Source: Actinophytocola oryzae (GTDB lineage: Bacteria > Actinomycetota > Actinomycetes > Mycobacteriales > Pseudonocardiaceae). Taken from it: DNA of 64,000 bases. Shown one piece after another: positions 49,290-57,127 of the stretch (positions are counted from its first letter, which is position 1; every line of letters begins with the position of its first letter). The position numbers and the translations under genes were made by a program. The notes under the pieces were generated by a model. The model did not search any database and had not been told where the DNA came from. It saw nothing but the letters and a program-made list of their open reading frames with translations. The stretch lies in assembly GCF_004364325.1 (NCBI RefSeq), contig NZ_SOCP01000026.1, positions 1-64,000 on the forward strand. The letters run 5' to 3'.

Positions 49290-50105
49290 TCAGCGAACCG
49301 GCAGCACGAGTGGAGTGCCCGTGCGCGGGTGCTCCAGCACCTCCACCTCCCGCTGGTACACCTCGGTCAGCAACGCGCTGGTCAGCACCACCGACGGCGG
49401 TCCGCACGCCCGCAGCTCACCCGCCGCGACCACGGCGAGCCGGTCGGCGTGGGCGGCTGCCAGGTTGAGGTCGTGCAGCACCGCGAGCACCCCTGCGCCG
49501 GTCCGTGCCCGCTCGGCCGCCACCCGCAGCACCAGGTCCTGGTGTCGCAGGTCGAGGGCTGCCGTCGGCTCGTCGAGCAGCACCATCGGGGTGCGCTGCG
49601 CGAGCACCCGCGCGAGCGCCGCCCGTGCCCGCTCACCGCCGGACAACGTGCCGAACGTGCGTTCTGCGAACTCCGTCACCTCCGTCTCGGCCATGGCCTC
49701 CGTCACGACCGTCTCGTCGTCCGCCGCCTCCGCCATGCCCGCCCACGGCGCCCTTCCCATCTCCACCACCTGCCGGACGGTGAAGGGGAAGGCCACGGTC
49801 GTGTGCTGCGGCAGGACCGACCGCCACAGCGCCAGCTCCCTCGGTCGCCACCGCTCCACGGGCCGCCCACCGACCGACACACTGCCAGAGCCCACCGACA
49901 GGTCCCCCGAAAGCAGGCTGACCAGCGAGGACTTGCCCGCGCCGTTGGGACCGACGACCGCGAGCACCTCCCCGGCCCGCAGCGTCAGGTCGATGTCCCT
50001 GAGCACCTCCCGACCACCGCGGGAGACCCCGACGCCGGACATGGTGGCGAGGGGCTCTCCGGCTTCCGGCCACGCGGGCGGGTGGCGCCGCACTCCCAGC
50101 CTCAT
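49290..50105 (-). CDS. hmuV: Heme ABC importer, ATPase
   Basis: A 271-residue ATPase of the FecCD-type importers. Walker A GPNGAGKSS, Q-loop VLPQHTTVAFPFTVRQVV, signature LSGGERARAALARVL and Walker B PMVLLDEPTAALD. Together with the permease and lipoprotein genes upstream and heme oxygenase it forms a heme-uptake operon. Confidence 0.92.
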   Translation of the reverse strand: MRLGVRRHPPAWPEAGEPLATMSGVGVSRGGREVLRDIDLTLRAGEVLAVVGPNGAGKSSLVSLLSGDLSVGSGSVSVGGRPVERWRPRELALWRSVLPQHTTVAFPFTVRQVVEMGRAPWAGMAEAADDETVVTEAMAETEVTEFAERTFGTLSGGERARAALARVLAQRTPMVLLDEPTAALDLRHQDLVLRVAAERARTGAGVLAVLHDLNLAAAHADRLAVVAAGELRACGPPSVVLTSALLTEVYQREVEVLEHPRTGTPLVLPVR

Positions 50106-50145
50106 GCCGTCCCACCTCCGTGGCCTGGCGTCGTCGGCCCCCGCA

Positions 50146-51177
50146 TCACGCCCACCCGCCCTGGCGGCTTCTCGTGCGGCGGAGCAGCCAGAAGAAGAAC
50201 GGGCCGCCTACCAGTGAGGTGAGCATCCCCAGCGGCAGTTCCGCGTTCTCCACGGCCGTCCTGGCCAGCAGGTCGGCCGCCACCAGCACCAGCGCGCCAC
50301 CCACCGCGCTCGCCGCCAGCAGCGACCGGTGCGCGGGTCCCGCCACCATCCGGATCACGTGCGGCACCACCAACCCCACGAACCCGACGATCCCCGTGAA
50401 CGCGACTCCCGCCCCGACCAGCAGCGCCACCGCGAACACCACGACGAGCCGCAGCCGCTCCACGTGGACGCCCAGGTGCCGTGCCGGGCCCTCACCCAGC
50501 GACAGCAGGTCCAGCCGCCCGGCCACCGACGCCGCCAGCACCAAGCCTACGAGCGCCAGGGGCGCCACGGCGGACACCGCGGACCACGTCGCGCCGTTCA
50601 GGCTCCCGAGCTGCCAGAAGATGATCTGCTCCCGCGCCTGAGGATCGGCCACGAACGTCAGGAACGCGATCACCCCGAAGGCGAACGCGTTGACGGCGAT
50701 CCCCGTCAGCACCAGGGTGACCACTTCGGTCCGCCCACCCGACCGCGCGAGCCAGTACACCGCCAGCGTCGTCCCGAGACCGCCGACGAACGCCGCCGCC
50801 GCGACCGTCAGGTTCCCGAGCAGGGAGATGCCGAACACGATCGCCGTGCACGCGCCGACCGCGGCGCCGGACGAGACCCCGATCACCGCGGGCTCGGCCA
50901 GCGGGTTGCCGAACACCCCCTGCAGCAACGCGCCTGCCACACCGAGGCACGCGCCGACGAGGACGGCCAGCACCACACGCGGGAACCGCACCGCCCACAG
51001 CGCGTTCTCCCCCTGCGGATGCGTCGGCAGCGGGCCGGTGTCGATCCCCAGGTGGTGCAACACCGACCCCATCACCTCGAAGGGTGGGACCGCCACCTGG
51101 CCGCTGCCTGCCGCGACGAGCACCATCACGACCAACCCGACCGCCAACCCGAGCACGAGCGGCCACCTAACCCTCAT
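50146..51177 (-). CDS. hmuU: Heme ABC importer, FecCD-type permease
   Basis: A 343-residue polytopic permease with the family's conserved segments RFPRVVLAVLVGACLGVAGA, GNPLAEPAVIGVSSGAA and GFVGLVVPHVIRMVAGPAHR. It starts inside the end of hmuT (11-bp overlap). Confidence 0.93.
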   Translation of the reverse strand: MRVRWPLVLGLAVGLVVMVLVAAGSGQVAVPPFEVMGSVLHHLGIDTGPLPTHPQGENALWAVRFPRVVLAVLVGACLGVAGALLQGVFGNPLAEPAVIGVSSGAAVGACTAIVFGISLLGNLTVAAAAFVGGLGTTLAVYWLARSGGRTEVVTLVLTGIAVNAFAFGVIAFLTFVADPQAREQIIFWQLGSLNGATWSAVSAVAPLALVGLVLAASVAGRLDLLSLGEGPARHLGVHVERLRLVVVFAVALLVGAGVAFTGIVGFVGLVVPHVIRMVAGPAHRSLLAASAVGGALVLVAADLLARTAVENAELPLGMLTSLVGGPFFFWLLRRTRSRQGGWA

Positions 51178-52165
51178 ACAGCACCTTCGCCAGCGCCGTG
51201 ATCGTCCGGCCGACGCGGGGACCGAAGCCCAGCAGGTCGGTGTCCGCCACGTCGACGATCCGCCGCGACTGCCCCGCGGGCGTCTGCGCCACCCCCGGGA
51301 TGCGGAGCAGTCCGTCCACCCCGCCGACCGACTCGAGCCCTTCGGTCATCACGAGGATCACGTCCGGCTGCGCGTTGAGCATGCCCTCGCTCGTGATCGG
51401 CACGAACGGCTTGTCGAGCCCGATGTCCGTGCCGACGTCGGTGGCGCCGACCGCCTCGATCATCGCGTCCGCACCGGAACCCGGCCCCGACATCAGGTAC
51501 ACGCCCGCCGAGCCCCGGACGTACAGGAACGTCACGCGGGGCGGCGTCCCGGCAGGCGCCAGCGCTCGGGCCGCCCTGATCTCGCCATCCACTTCGGACA
51601 CGAGTTCGTCGCCCGCAGCCGACACCCCGAGAGCTGCCGCCACCGCGCGGATGTGTCCCGCCACGCCGGTCAACGTTCGCGTCGGGTCGAAGAACACCAC
51701 GGGGATGCCGGCCTCCCGCAACTGCTCCTGCACCTCCGGCGGACCGATGCTCGTGTCGGTCAGCACCACCGTGGGGTCCAGGTCGAGGATGGCCTCGGCG
51801 TTCAGGTCGTGGCCACCGGACGTCACCACCGGCACGTCCGCCGCGCTGGGGAACCCGGTCGATGGGTCCCGCCCGACCACCCGGTCGCCGAGCCCGAGGC
51901 TGAACACGATCTCCCCCAGCGTCCCGTACAGGTCGACCGCCACGATGCGGTCCACACTGGACACCCGGACGTCTTCGCCGTCGAAGGAGCGCACGGTCAC
52001 CGGCAGCGCCGGTGTCGGGTGGGCGACCGGGTGCACGTCCTCGTCCGCGAGCCGGGCGGAGGCCGGGCCGGACAGCGCCAGCGCGGTCGGTGCCGACCGC
52101 GCGCCGGTCGCCACCCCGCCACAGCCCGCCAGGAAGAGCACCAGGAGCAGGCCTACTGCTCGCAC
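51167..52165 (-). CDS. hmuT: Heme ABC importer, lipoprotein binding component
   Basis: A 332-residue lipoprotein (lipobox LFLAGC) with the helical-backbone binding fold of heme and siderophore carriers: DRIVAVDLYGTLGEIVFSLG, DPTVVLTDTSIGPPEVQEQL, and a C-terminal PRVGRTITALAKVL helix. It hands heme to HmuUV. Start GTG 52165 overlaps the heme oxygenase gene by 13 bp. Confidence 0.92.
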   Translation of the reverse strand: MRAVGLLLVLFLAGCGGVATGARSAPTALALSGPASARLADEDVHPVAHPTPALPVTVRSFDGEDVRVSSVDRIVAVDLYGTLGEIVFSLGLGDRVVGRDPSTGFPSAADVPVVTSGGHDLNAEAILDLDPTVVLTDTSIGPPEVQEQLREAGIPVVFFDPTRTLTGVAGHIRAVAAALGVSAAGDELVSEVDGEIRAARALAPAGTPPRVTFLYVRGSAGVYLMSGPGSGADAMIEAVGATDVGTDIGLDKPFVPITSEGMLNAQPDVILVMTEGLESVGGVDGLLRIPGVAQTPAGQSRRIVDVADTDLLGFGPRVGRTITALAKVLYEG

Positions 52166-52827
52166 GAGCCCACCCAGCCGACCCCCAGCGCCTTGCCCAG
52201 GTCGTCGAAGACCCCGCGGTTCAGCCGGAACGCCTCGTTCGCCTCCGCCAGCAGGTTGGCCGGCTCGCCCGCGGCCCACTCGGCGGTGTCGATCAGTGCG
52301 CGGTAGTCGTCCTTGAACACCTTCGGCTTCGCGATCTGGTCGAACACGTAGAACCGCACGCCGTCGCCGGTCAGCCCGTACAGCGACCGCAGCTTGGCAC
52401 GGATGATCTGCCCGCCCGACAGGTCACCGAGGTAGCGCGTGTAGTGGTGGGCCACGAACCCGCTGCGCGACGAGAAACACACCTGCCGAAGTCGGTCGAT
52501 GTAGCGGCTGGTCGCGGGCAGGGGCGCGACCTCGTCCCGCCAGCCGGGGCCGAACAGCCACGCGAGGTCGGCCTCCAGCGCGTCACGTCGAAGCAGAGCG
52601 TCCGAGACGAACGACCCCACCACGGCGTCCCCACGCCATCGCTCCCCCGCCTCCTCGATCACGACGTAGAAGAGGTACGTCTGGCCGAGCATCGCCGCGT
52701 ACGCGTTCCGGTCCAGCTCGCCGGCCATCAACGCGACCACGAACGGCGACGACTCGGTGCGCTCGTGCTCCTCCTTCGTCGCGTCGCGCAACCGGGTCGA
52801 GAGGCTCCCTAACGCAAGATCGGTCAT
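52153..52827 (-). CDS. hmuO: Heme oxygenase (biliverdin-producing)
   Basis: A 224-residue HmuO-type heme oxygenase. The proximal His is in ATKEEHERTESSPFV, and the distal helix signature is YTRYLGDLSGGQIIRAKL. It opens imported heme, releasing iron, biliverdin and CO in the cytoplasm. First gene of the hmuO-hmuT-hmuU-hmuV operon. ATG 52827 chosen; GTG 52839 is possible. Iron-box-like sites lie 17 bp upstream. Confidence 0.92.
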   Translation of the reverse strand: MTDLALGSLSTRLRDATKEEHERTESSPFVVALMAGELDRNAYAAMLGQTYLFYVVIEEAGERWRGDAVVGSFVSDALLRRDALEADLAWLFGPGWRDEVAPLPATSRYIDRLRQVCFSSRSGFVAHHYTRYLGDLSGGQIIRAKLRSLYGLTGDGVRFYVFDQIAKPKVFKDDYRALIDTAEWAAGEPANLLAEANEAFRLNRGVFDDLGKALGVGWVGSCEQ

Positions 52828-52844
52828 TGTCACCCGCACATCCC

Positions 52845-52883
52845 TAAGGTTAGGCTGCCCTCAGTAAACTCAGCCTAACCTAA
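52845..52883. promoter_or_regulatory. Two back-to-back iron boxes (IdeR/DtxR-like) in the divergent heme promoter
   Basis: 52845-52863 and the reverse strand of 52865-52883 each match the 19-bp IdeR/DtxR consensus (TTAGGTTAGGCTAACCTAA) at about 15 positions. Together they form an 11-bp perfect inverted repeat, AGGTTAGGCTG (52847-52857) and CAGCCTAACCT (52871-52881). They sit between hmuO and the HtaA-side genes, so iron-loaded IdeR would repress both. Confidence 0.7.
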
Positions 52884-52901
52884 TGATTGGCGGCCCTTCT
52901 A

Positions 52902-53648
52902 GTGCCAAGTGGACGAATCGCGGCGGTGCTGGTCATGGTCTCCGCCGCGCTGCTCGCGACGGCGGCACCGGCATGGGCAGCGCCGGGCATCAGTGTGTCG
53001 AAGAGCACCGGGCTTGATCCGGCCGGCGACACGATCACCGTCAGCGGGTCGGGGTTCGACGTCACCAAGGGCATCTACGTGGCCGTGTGTGTCGACAACG
53101 GGCCCGGCCAGGTGCCCACGCCGTGTCTCGGCGGTGCCGACACGAGTGGCGGCGCGGGCGGGTCGAAGTGGATCTCGTCGAACCCGCCCAGCTACGGGCA
53201 GGGGCTCGCGACGCCCTACGGGCCGGGCGGCACGTTCACGGTGACCCTCTCGGTGGTTGCCGTCGACCCGGTCACCGGCACGGACTGTACGAAGGTCCGG
53301 TGCGCGGCGGTCACGCGCGCCGACCACACCCGCACGTCCGACCGCTCGCAGGACGCGCGCGTCCCACTCGCGTTCGGTCTGCCACCCGCCCCGAGAACGA
53401 CGACGACCACGACCGCGGCACCCCCACCACCACCACCGCCGACCACCACGACTCCGACCACGACCACGACCACGACCACCACGTCCGCGACGACAACGAC
53501 GACCACGTCCACGACCGCACCTGCCGTCGAGAACACCGCCGCGCCAACGAGTCCGAGCCGTACGGGCTGGTGGCTAGGCGGCGCCGCGGCGGTCCTGCTC
53601 GCCGCGGTCGTCGTACTGGTGCTGCGCAGAAGAAGACGTACCCGCTGA
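52902..53648 (+). CDS. Surface protein with neocarzinostatin/Ig-like domain and Thr-rich stalk
   Basis: A 248-residue exported, membrane-anchored protein: signal peptide (to about Ala27), one beta-sandwich domain (about 29-150; ISVSKSTGLDPAGDTITVSG), a Pro/Thr-rich stalk (about 158-215), then a transmembrane helix and Arg-rich tail. The domain is the same type as the middle domain of the HtaA protein next door, so both likely act in heme capture at the cell surface. The stalk would span the cell wall. Start GTG 52902; a TTG at 52887 is possible. Confidence 0.75.
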   Translation: MPSGRIAAVLVMVSAALLATAAPAWAAPGISVSKSTGLDPAGDTITVSGSGFDVTKGIYVAVCVDNGPGQVPTPCLGGADTSGGAGGSKWISSNPPSYGQGLATPYGPGGTFTVTLSVVAVDPVTGTDCTKVRCAAVTRADHTRTSDRSQDARVPLAFGLPPAPRTTTTTTAAPPPPPPPTTTTPTTTTTTTTTSATTTTTTSTTAPAVENTAAPTSPSRTGWWLGGAAAVLLAAVVVLVLRRRRRTR

Positions 53649-53705
53649 CTTCCCCACCACCACGGAGCTGCCCGGTCCCTCGGAAGAAGGAGCAGTCAGC
53701 TCACC

Positions 53706-55490
53706 ATGTCCACTCGAACCACCAAGGCCAGACCGCTCGCCGCGGGACTGGTCGTCGCGCTCGGCCTCCTGGCGGGCCCACTGGTCGGCACCGCGCAGGC
53801 CGCGACCGTGTCCGGCGGTCAACTCGACTGGGGCGTCAAGCAGTCGTTCCGCAGCTACATCGGCGGCCCCATCGCGCACGGCACCATCACCGCGAGCGAC
53901 GGCGCGACGAAGAACGCCGACGGCACGTTCCGGTTCCCGTCGGCGACCGGCTCGGTCGACGCCGACGCGAACAGCGCCGAGCTGGCGTTCACCGGCAAGG
54001 TCGAGTTCACCGGACACGACAGCGGCTCGGGACCGCTGCTGTACATGACGATCGAGGACATCCGCGTCACACTCACCGCCTCCGGTGGCACGCTCGTCGC
54101 GGACGTTGTCAGCAAGTCGCTGTCCTCCGGCCAGCTGACCACCTACGACGACGTCGAGTTCGCCACTCTCTCCGCGGCGGACCTCACCGGCACGGACACG
54201 GTCACCGGCACGAACGTGGCCGCGACGCTCACCGAGGCCGGTGCTCCGGCCTTCGCCGACTTCTACCCCGCCGGTACCGCGCTCGACCCGCTGTCGTTCG
54301 CCGTGACCGCGGCACCCGACCCGGTGTGGGAGCCCGCGGTGACCGTGAGCAAGACATCGGGCCTCGACCCGACCGGCGAGACGATCACCGTGACGGGCAA
54401 CGGTTTCGACCCCGCGGCCAACGTCGGCACCCGCCCGCCGCTCGCGGGACAGCGGACCGGTGTGTACGTGGTGTTCGCGAAGATCGCCCAGCCCTGGAAG
54501 CCCTCGGAGGGCGCACCGTCCGCCGCTCGAACCGTGCTGGACCAGAAGTGGGTGCTGCCCGCCGCGTCCAGGGCGATCCTGGACCCCACCGGCACGAACC
54601 CGGACTTCGCGGAGCTGACGTCGGAGGGCACCTTCTCCACGACGCTCGACCTGACGGCCGTGACCGACGGTGTGGCCGACTGCACGGTCGACACCTGTGG
54701 AGTGATCACCTACGCGGCTGGTGGCGCGGTCAACGCGGCACACGAGTTCTTCACGCCACTGTCTTTCAGCACGACCGACCCCACGGACCCGACCGACCCC
54801 ACGACCACTCCCGAGCAGCCGGCCGGAGTCACGAACGCGCGTCTCGACTGGGGCCTGAAGCAGTCGTTCCGCAACTACGTGCGCGGACCGATCGCCCACG
54901 GTTCGTGGACCCTCGACGGGGTGACGGGCGAGTTCCGTTGGGAGACCGTCACTTCCGCCGAGTACGAGGCCGGGACGGGCGGCCAGGTCGCGTTCTCCGG
55001 CGGGGTGCGGTTCACCGGCCACGACGGCCAGCTGGACCTGACCATCTCGCAGCCACAGGTGCGGTTCGCCGACGGCAGCGCGGAACTGGTGCTCGACGTC
55101 CGCAGCAAGAGCCTGGAGACGGGTGAGTTCACCGAACTGGACGACGTGGTGTTCGCGACGCTCGGCACGGCCGCCCCGACGGTCGCCGACGGCGTGGTCA
55201 CCTACACCGCCCTGCCTGCAAAGCTGACGGCGGAAGGAGCGGCCGGTTTCGCCGGCTTCTACGACGCGGGCGCGGATCTGGACCCGGTCACGGTCACGAT
55301 CGCCCTGGACGGTGCCACCCTCCCACCCGGCGGTGGCACTGACACGGGTGACAACACCTCCACGACGCCGGCGTCCGCGTCGGGTCTCGCGGAGACCGGC
55401 TCGCCGATCGCGCCGTTGGTCGCACTCGGCGCGTTGCTGCTTGTCGGTGGTGCCGGCTTGCTCAGGGCGCGCCGCCGCGCCTCGGTCTGA
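53706..55490 (+). CDS. htaA: HtaA-domain heme-binding cell-wall protein
   Basis: A 594-residue secreted protein with two HtaA domains (about 34-205 and 375-545; each opens with LDWGxKQSFRxYxxGPIAHG). These flank a neocarzinostatin/Ig-like domain (about 215-350; VSKTSGLDPTGETITVTG). A short DPT-rich linker precedes the second HtaA. It ends LAETG (561-565), a membrane helix and RARRR, a class E type sortase signal that would attach it to the peptidoglycan. HtaA proteins bind heme or hemoglobin and pass heme to HmuT. Confidence 0.88.
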   Translation: MSTRTTKARPLAAGLVVALGLLAGPLVGTAQAATVSGGQLDWGVKQSFRSYIGGPIAHGTITASDGATKNADGTFRFPSATGSVDADANSAELAFTGKVEFTGHDSGSGPLLYMTIEDIRVTLTASGGTLVADVVSKSLSSGQLTTYDDVEFATLSAADLTGTDTVTGTNVAATLTEAGAPAFADFYPAGTALDPLSFAVTAAPDPVWEPAVTVSKTSGLDPTGETITVTGNGFDPAANVGTRPPLAGQRTGVYVVFAKIAQPWKPSEGAPSAARTVLDQKWVLPAASRAILDPTGTNPDFAELTSEGTFSTTLDLTAVTDGVADCTVDTCGVITYAAGGAVNAAHEFFTPLSFSTTDPTDPTDPTTTPEQPAGVTNARLDWGLKQSFRNYVRGPIAHGSWTLDGVTGEFRWETVTSAEYEAGTGGQVAFSGGVRFTGHDGQLDLTISQPQVRFADGSAELVLDVRSKSLETGEFTELDDVVFATLGTAAPTVADGVVTYTALPAKLTAEGAAGFAGFYDAGADLDPVTVTIALDGATLPPGGGTDTGDNTSTTPASASGLAETGSPIAPLVALGALLLVGGAGLLRARRRASV

Positions 55491-55515
55491 CCCCCACGCG
55501 GCGGCCCGCTACGAC

Positions 55516-56148
55516 TCAGCGGGTCGCCGCGAACCGGGTCACGGCTCCCGAGTGCTCGAGCCGGTCCACACGCAGACCGGCGTCGGTGAGCCACCGCACG
55601 ATGTCGTCCGAGGTACCACCCGGACCGAACAGACCCAGCCGTCGCAACACGGTGATCGCCAGGTCCTGACGCCGGCCGGCACCGAGGACGAGCGTGTCGC
55701 CGATCAGGCGGCCACCCGGCCGAAGGCACCGCGCCAACTCCCGCACCGCGAACGCGGGCTCCGGCAGGCAGTGCAACCCGTTGAAGCTCACGCACACGTC
55801 GAAGTCGTTGTCGGCGAAGGGAAGCCGCGCGATGTCCGCCTCGACGGTCGTCACGTCGAGGCTTCGCCGCCGCGCCTCCCGACGAGTACGGCCGAGCATC
55901 ACCGGCGAGATATCCGCCGCCACGTAACGGATGTCGCGCCGAACCCCACGCAGGACCGGCCCGCCGCCGCACGGCACGTCGAGCACGGACGTGCCTGCGG
56001 GCAGGACGGCCAGCGTGCGGATGGTGCTGTACAGCTCACGGGTGTCCGTCCCCCACAGCAGGGACCCGACCGGCCGCGCCAGCCACTCGTGCCGCACCCC
56101 CAGGTCGTAGACGACGGCGGGCAGCCGCCCGGTGGTCCAGTTCAGCAT
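55516..56148 (-). CDS. Class I SAM-dependent methyltransferase
   Basis: A 210-residue UbiE/Methyltransf_11-like enzyme. SAM motif I is SVLDVPCGGGPVLRG; later motifs are VEADIARLPFADNDFDVCVS and LRPGGRLIGDTLV. The substrate is unknown. ATG 56148 chosen; the first in-frame GTG upstream (56175) is weaker. Converges with htaA. Confidence 0.82.
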   Translation of the reverse strand: MLNWTTGRLPAVVYDLGVRHEWLARPVGSLLWGTDTRELYSTIRTLAVLPAGTSVLDVPCGGGPVLRGVRRDIRYVAADISPVMLGRTRREARRRSLDVTTVEADIARLPFADNDFDVCVSFNGLHCLPEPAFAVRELARCLRPGGRLIGDTLVLGAGRRQDLAITVLRRLGLFGPGGTSDDIVRWLTDAGLRVDRLEHSGAVTRFAATR

Positions 56149-56181
56149 GCCGCCAACGGTAGTCAGCCCCGGCACTCGGCG

Positions 56182-56207
56182 CCCGGGATGACCGTACCCA
56201 TCCCGGG
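56182..56207. terminator. Hairpin terminator
   Basis: CCCGGGATG (56182-56190) and CATCCCGGG (56199-56207) form a 9-bp stem with an 8-nt loop in the 150-bp gap downstream of the secreted DUF5666-like gene. No U tract. Confidence 0.4.
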
Positions 56208-56299
56208 TGACACCGGCCGGTCGGCTGTACCGATGTGAATCATCTCTGTGGAGTTGTCAAGCTGCTGGTGCCGCTCCGGCTTCACGCCCGAGGGGCCGA

Positions 56300-56833
56300 T
56301 CACTTCCAGCCGAGGTCGGTCAGGTCCACCACGACGGTCGCGGTGTGGTCGTCACCGGACTTCGGTGCCACGACGACCACTTCCTCGTCCTTGGCGACGG
56401 AGCCGATCGCGTCGGAGTCGCCGTGGACCTTGGTGTCGCCGTTGACCGTGTACGTGGCCGTGACGCCGTCGGCGCTCTTCACGGTCACGCCGGTGCCGCT
56501 GACGTCGGTGACGGATCCCTTCTGCACCAACACCGTCTGCGTGCCGCCGCCCTCCTTGGCCAGTACGACCTCCGCGTGCACGAAGTCGGTCACGTCGGCG
56601 CCGAGCACGTCGTCGAGGGCACCACCGAACGGGCCGCCACCGAACGGGCCACGTGGTCCACCGCCCCATGGGCCGCCGTGCCACGGATGGCCGTCAGGTG
56701 TCGCGTCGGTCGTCCCCTGTGCCGCCGGCCGCACCGGTCCGTCGGACGCCGACGCGATGCCGATCGCACCGACACTCACCGCCCCGACCACCGCGACAGC
56801 GATTCCCGCCTGCCACAACGATTTCCTGTTCAT
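56300..56833 (-). CDS. Secreted DUF5666-like protein
   Basis: A 177-residue exported protein: signal peptide or membrane anchor (MNRKSLWQAGIAVAVVGAVS), a Gly/Pro/Phe-rich spacer (PWGGGPRGPFGGGPFGG), then a small beta-barrel domain with VTVKSADGVTATYTVNGDTK, like DUF5666 repeats. Function unknown; probably an envelope protein. Monocistronic. Confidence 0.65.
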   Translation of the reverse strand: MNRKSLWQAGIAVAVVGAVSVGAIGIASASDGPVRPAAQGTTDATPDGHPWHGGPWGGGPRGPFGGGPFGGALDDVLGADVTDFVHAEVVLAKEGGGTQTVLVQKGSVTDVSGTGVTVKSADGVTATYTVNGDTKVHGDSDAIGSVAKDEEVVVVAPKSGDDHTATVVVDLTDLGWK

Positions 56834-56971
56834 GCACCAATCATGGGCGAAGACGGCGGAAAAATCGTCGGACCCGGGAGTGGACCTGAAATACATACCA
56901 CGGGGTAATGCCGACCATGTGTGTACTACCGGGGGAGTACGTCAGCACGTCACCCTGTTGACAGGGCGGGT

Positions 56972-57127
56972 TCAGATTTCCGGGTCCACCGGGCCGCCGA
57001 GGAGGTCACCGGCCGACTGGTGGATCTTCGCGATGGCGGCCGCGAGGTGCTCCCGTTCCGCCTCGGTCAGGTTCTCGGTGATCTTCTCCTCGATCAGCGG
57101 CCGCTCCCGTTCGACCCGCCTGTTCCG
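56972..57127 (-). pseudogene. C-terminal remnant of a regulator (MarR/PadR-like), in frame after the permease stop
   Basis: Directly after the TAG of the ABC permease, the same frame stays open for 51 more codons to TGA 56972. It encodes RNRRVERERPLIEEKITENL, then TEAEREHLAAAIAKIHQSAG and DLLGGPVDPEI. The helical LTEAEREHLAAAI pattern resembles the C-terminal dimer helix of MarR-type regulators. There is no start codon, so it is probably the 3' end of a deleted regulator. Readthrough of the TAG is a less likely alternative. Confidence 0.4.

Noticed and set aside
53390..53530. Threonine/proline codon run as a possible repeat or CRISPR-like array
   Set aside because: It is a low-complexity protein stalk, not spaced DNA repeats.
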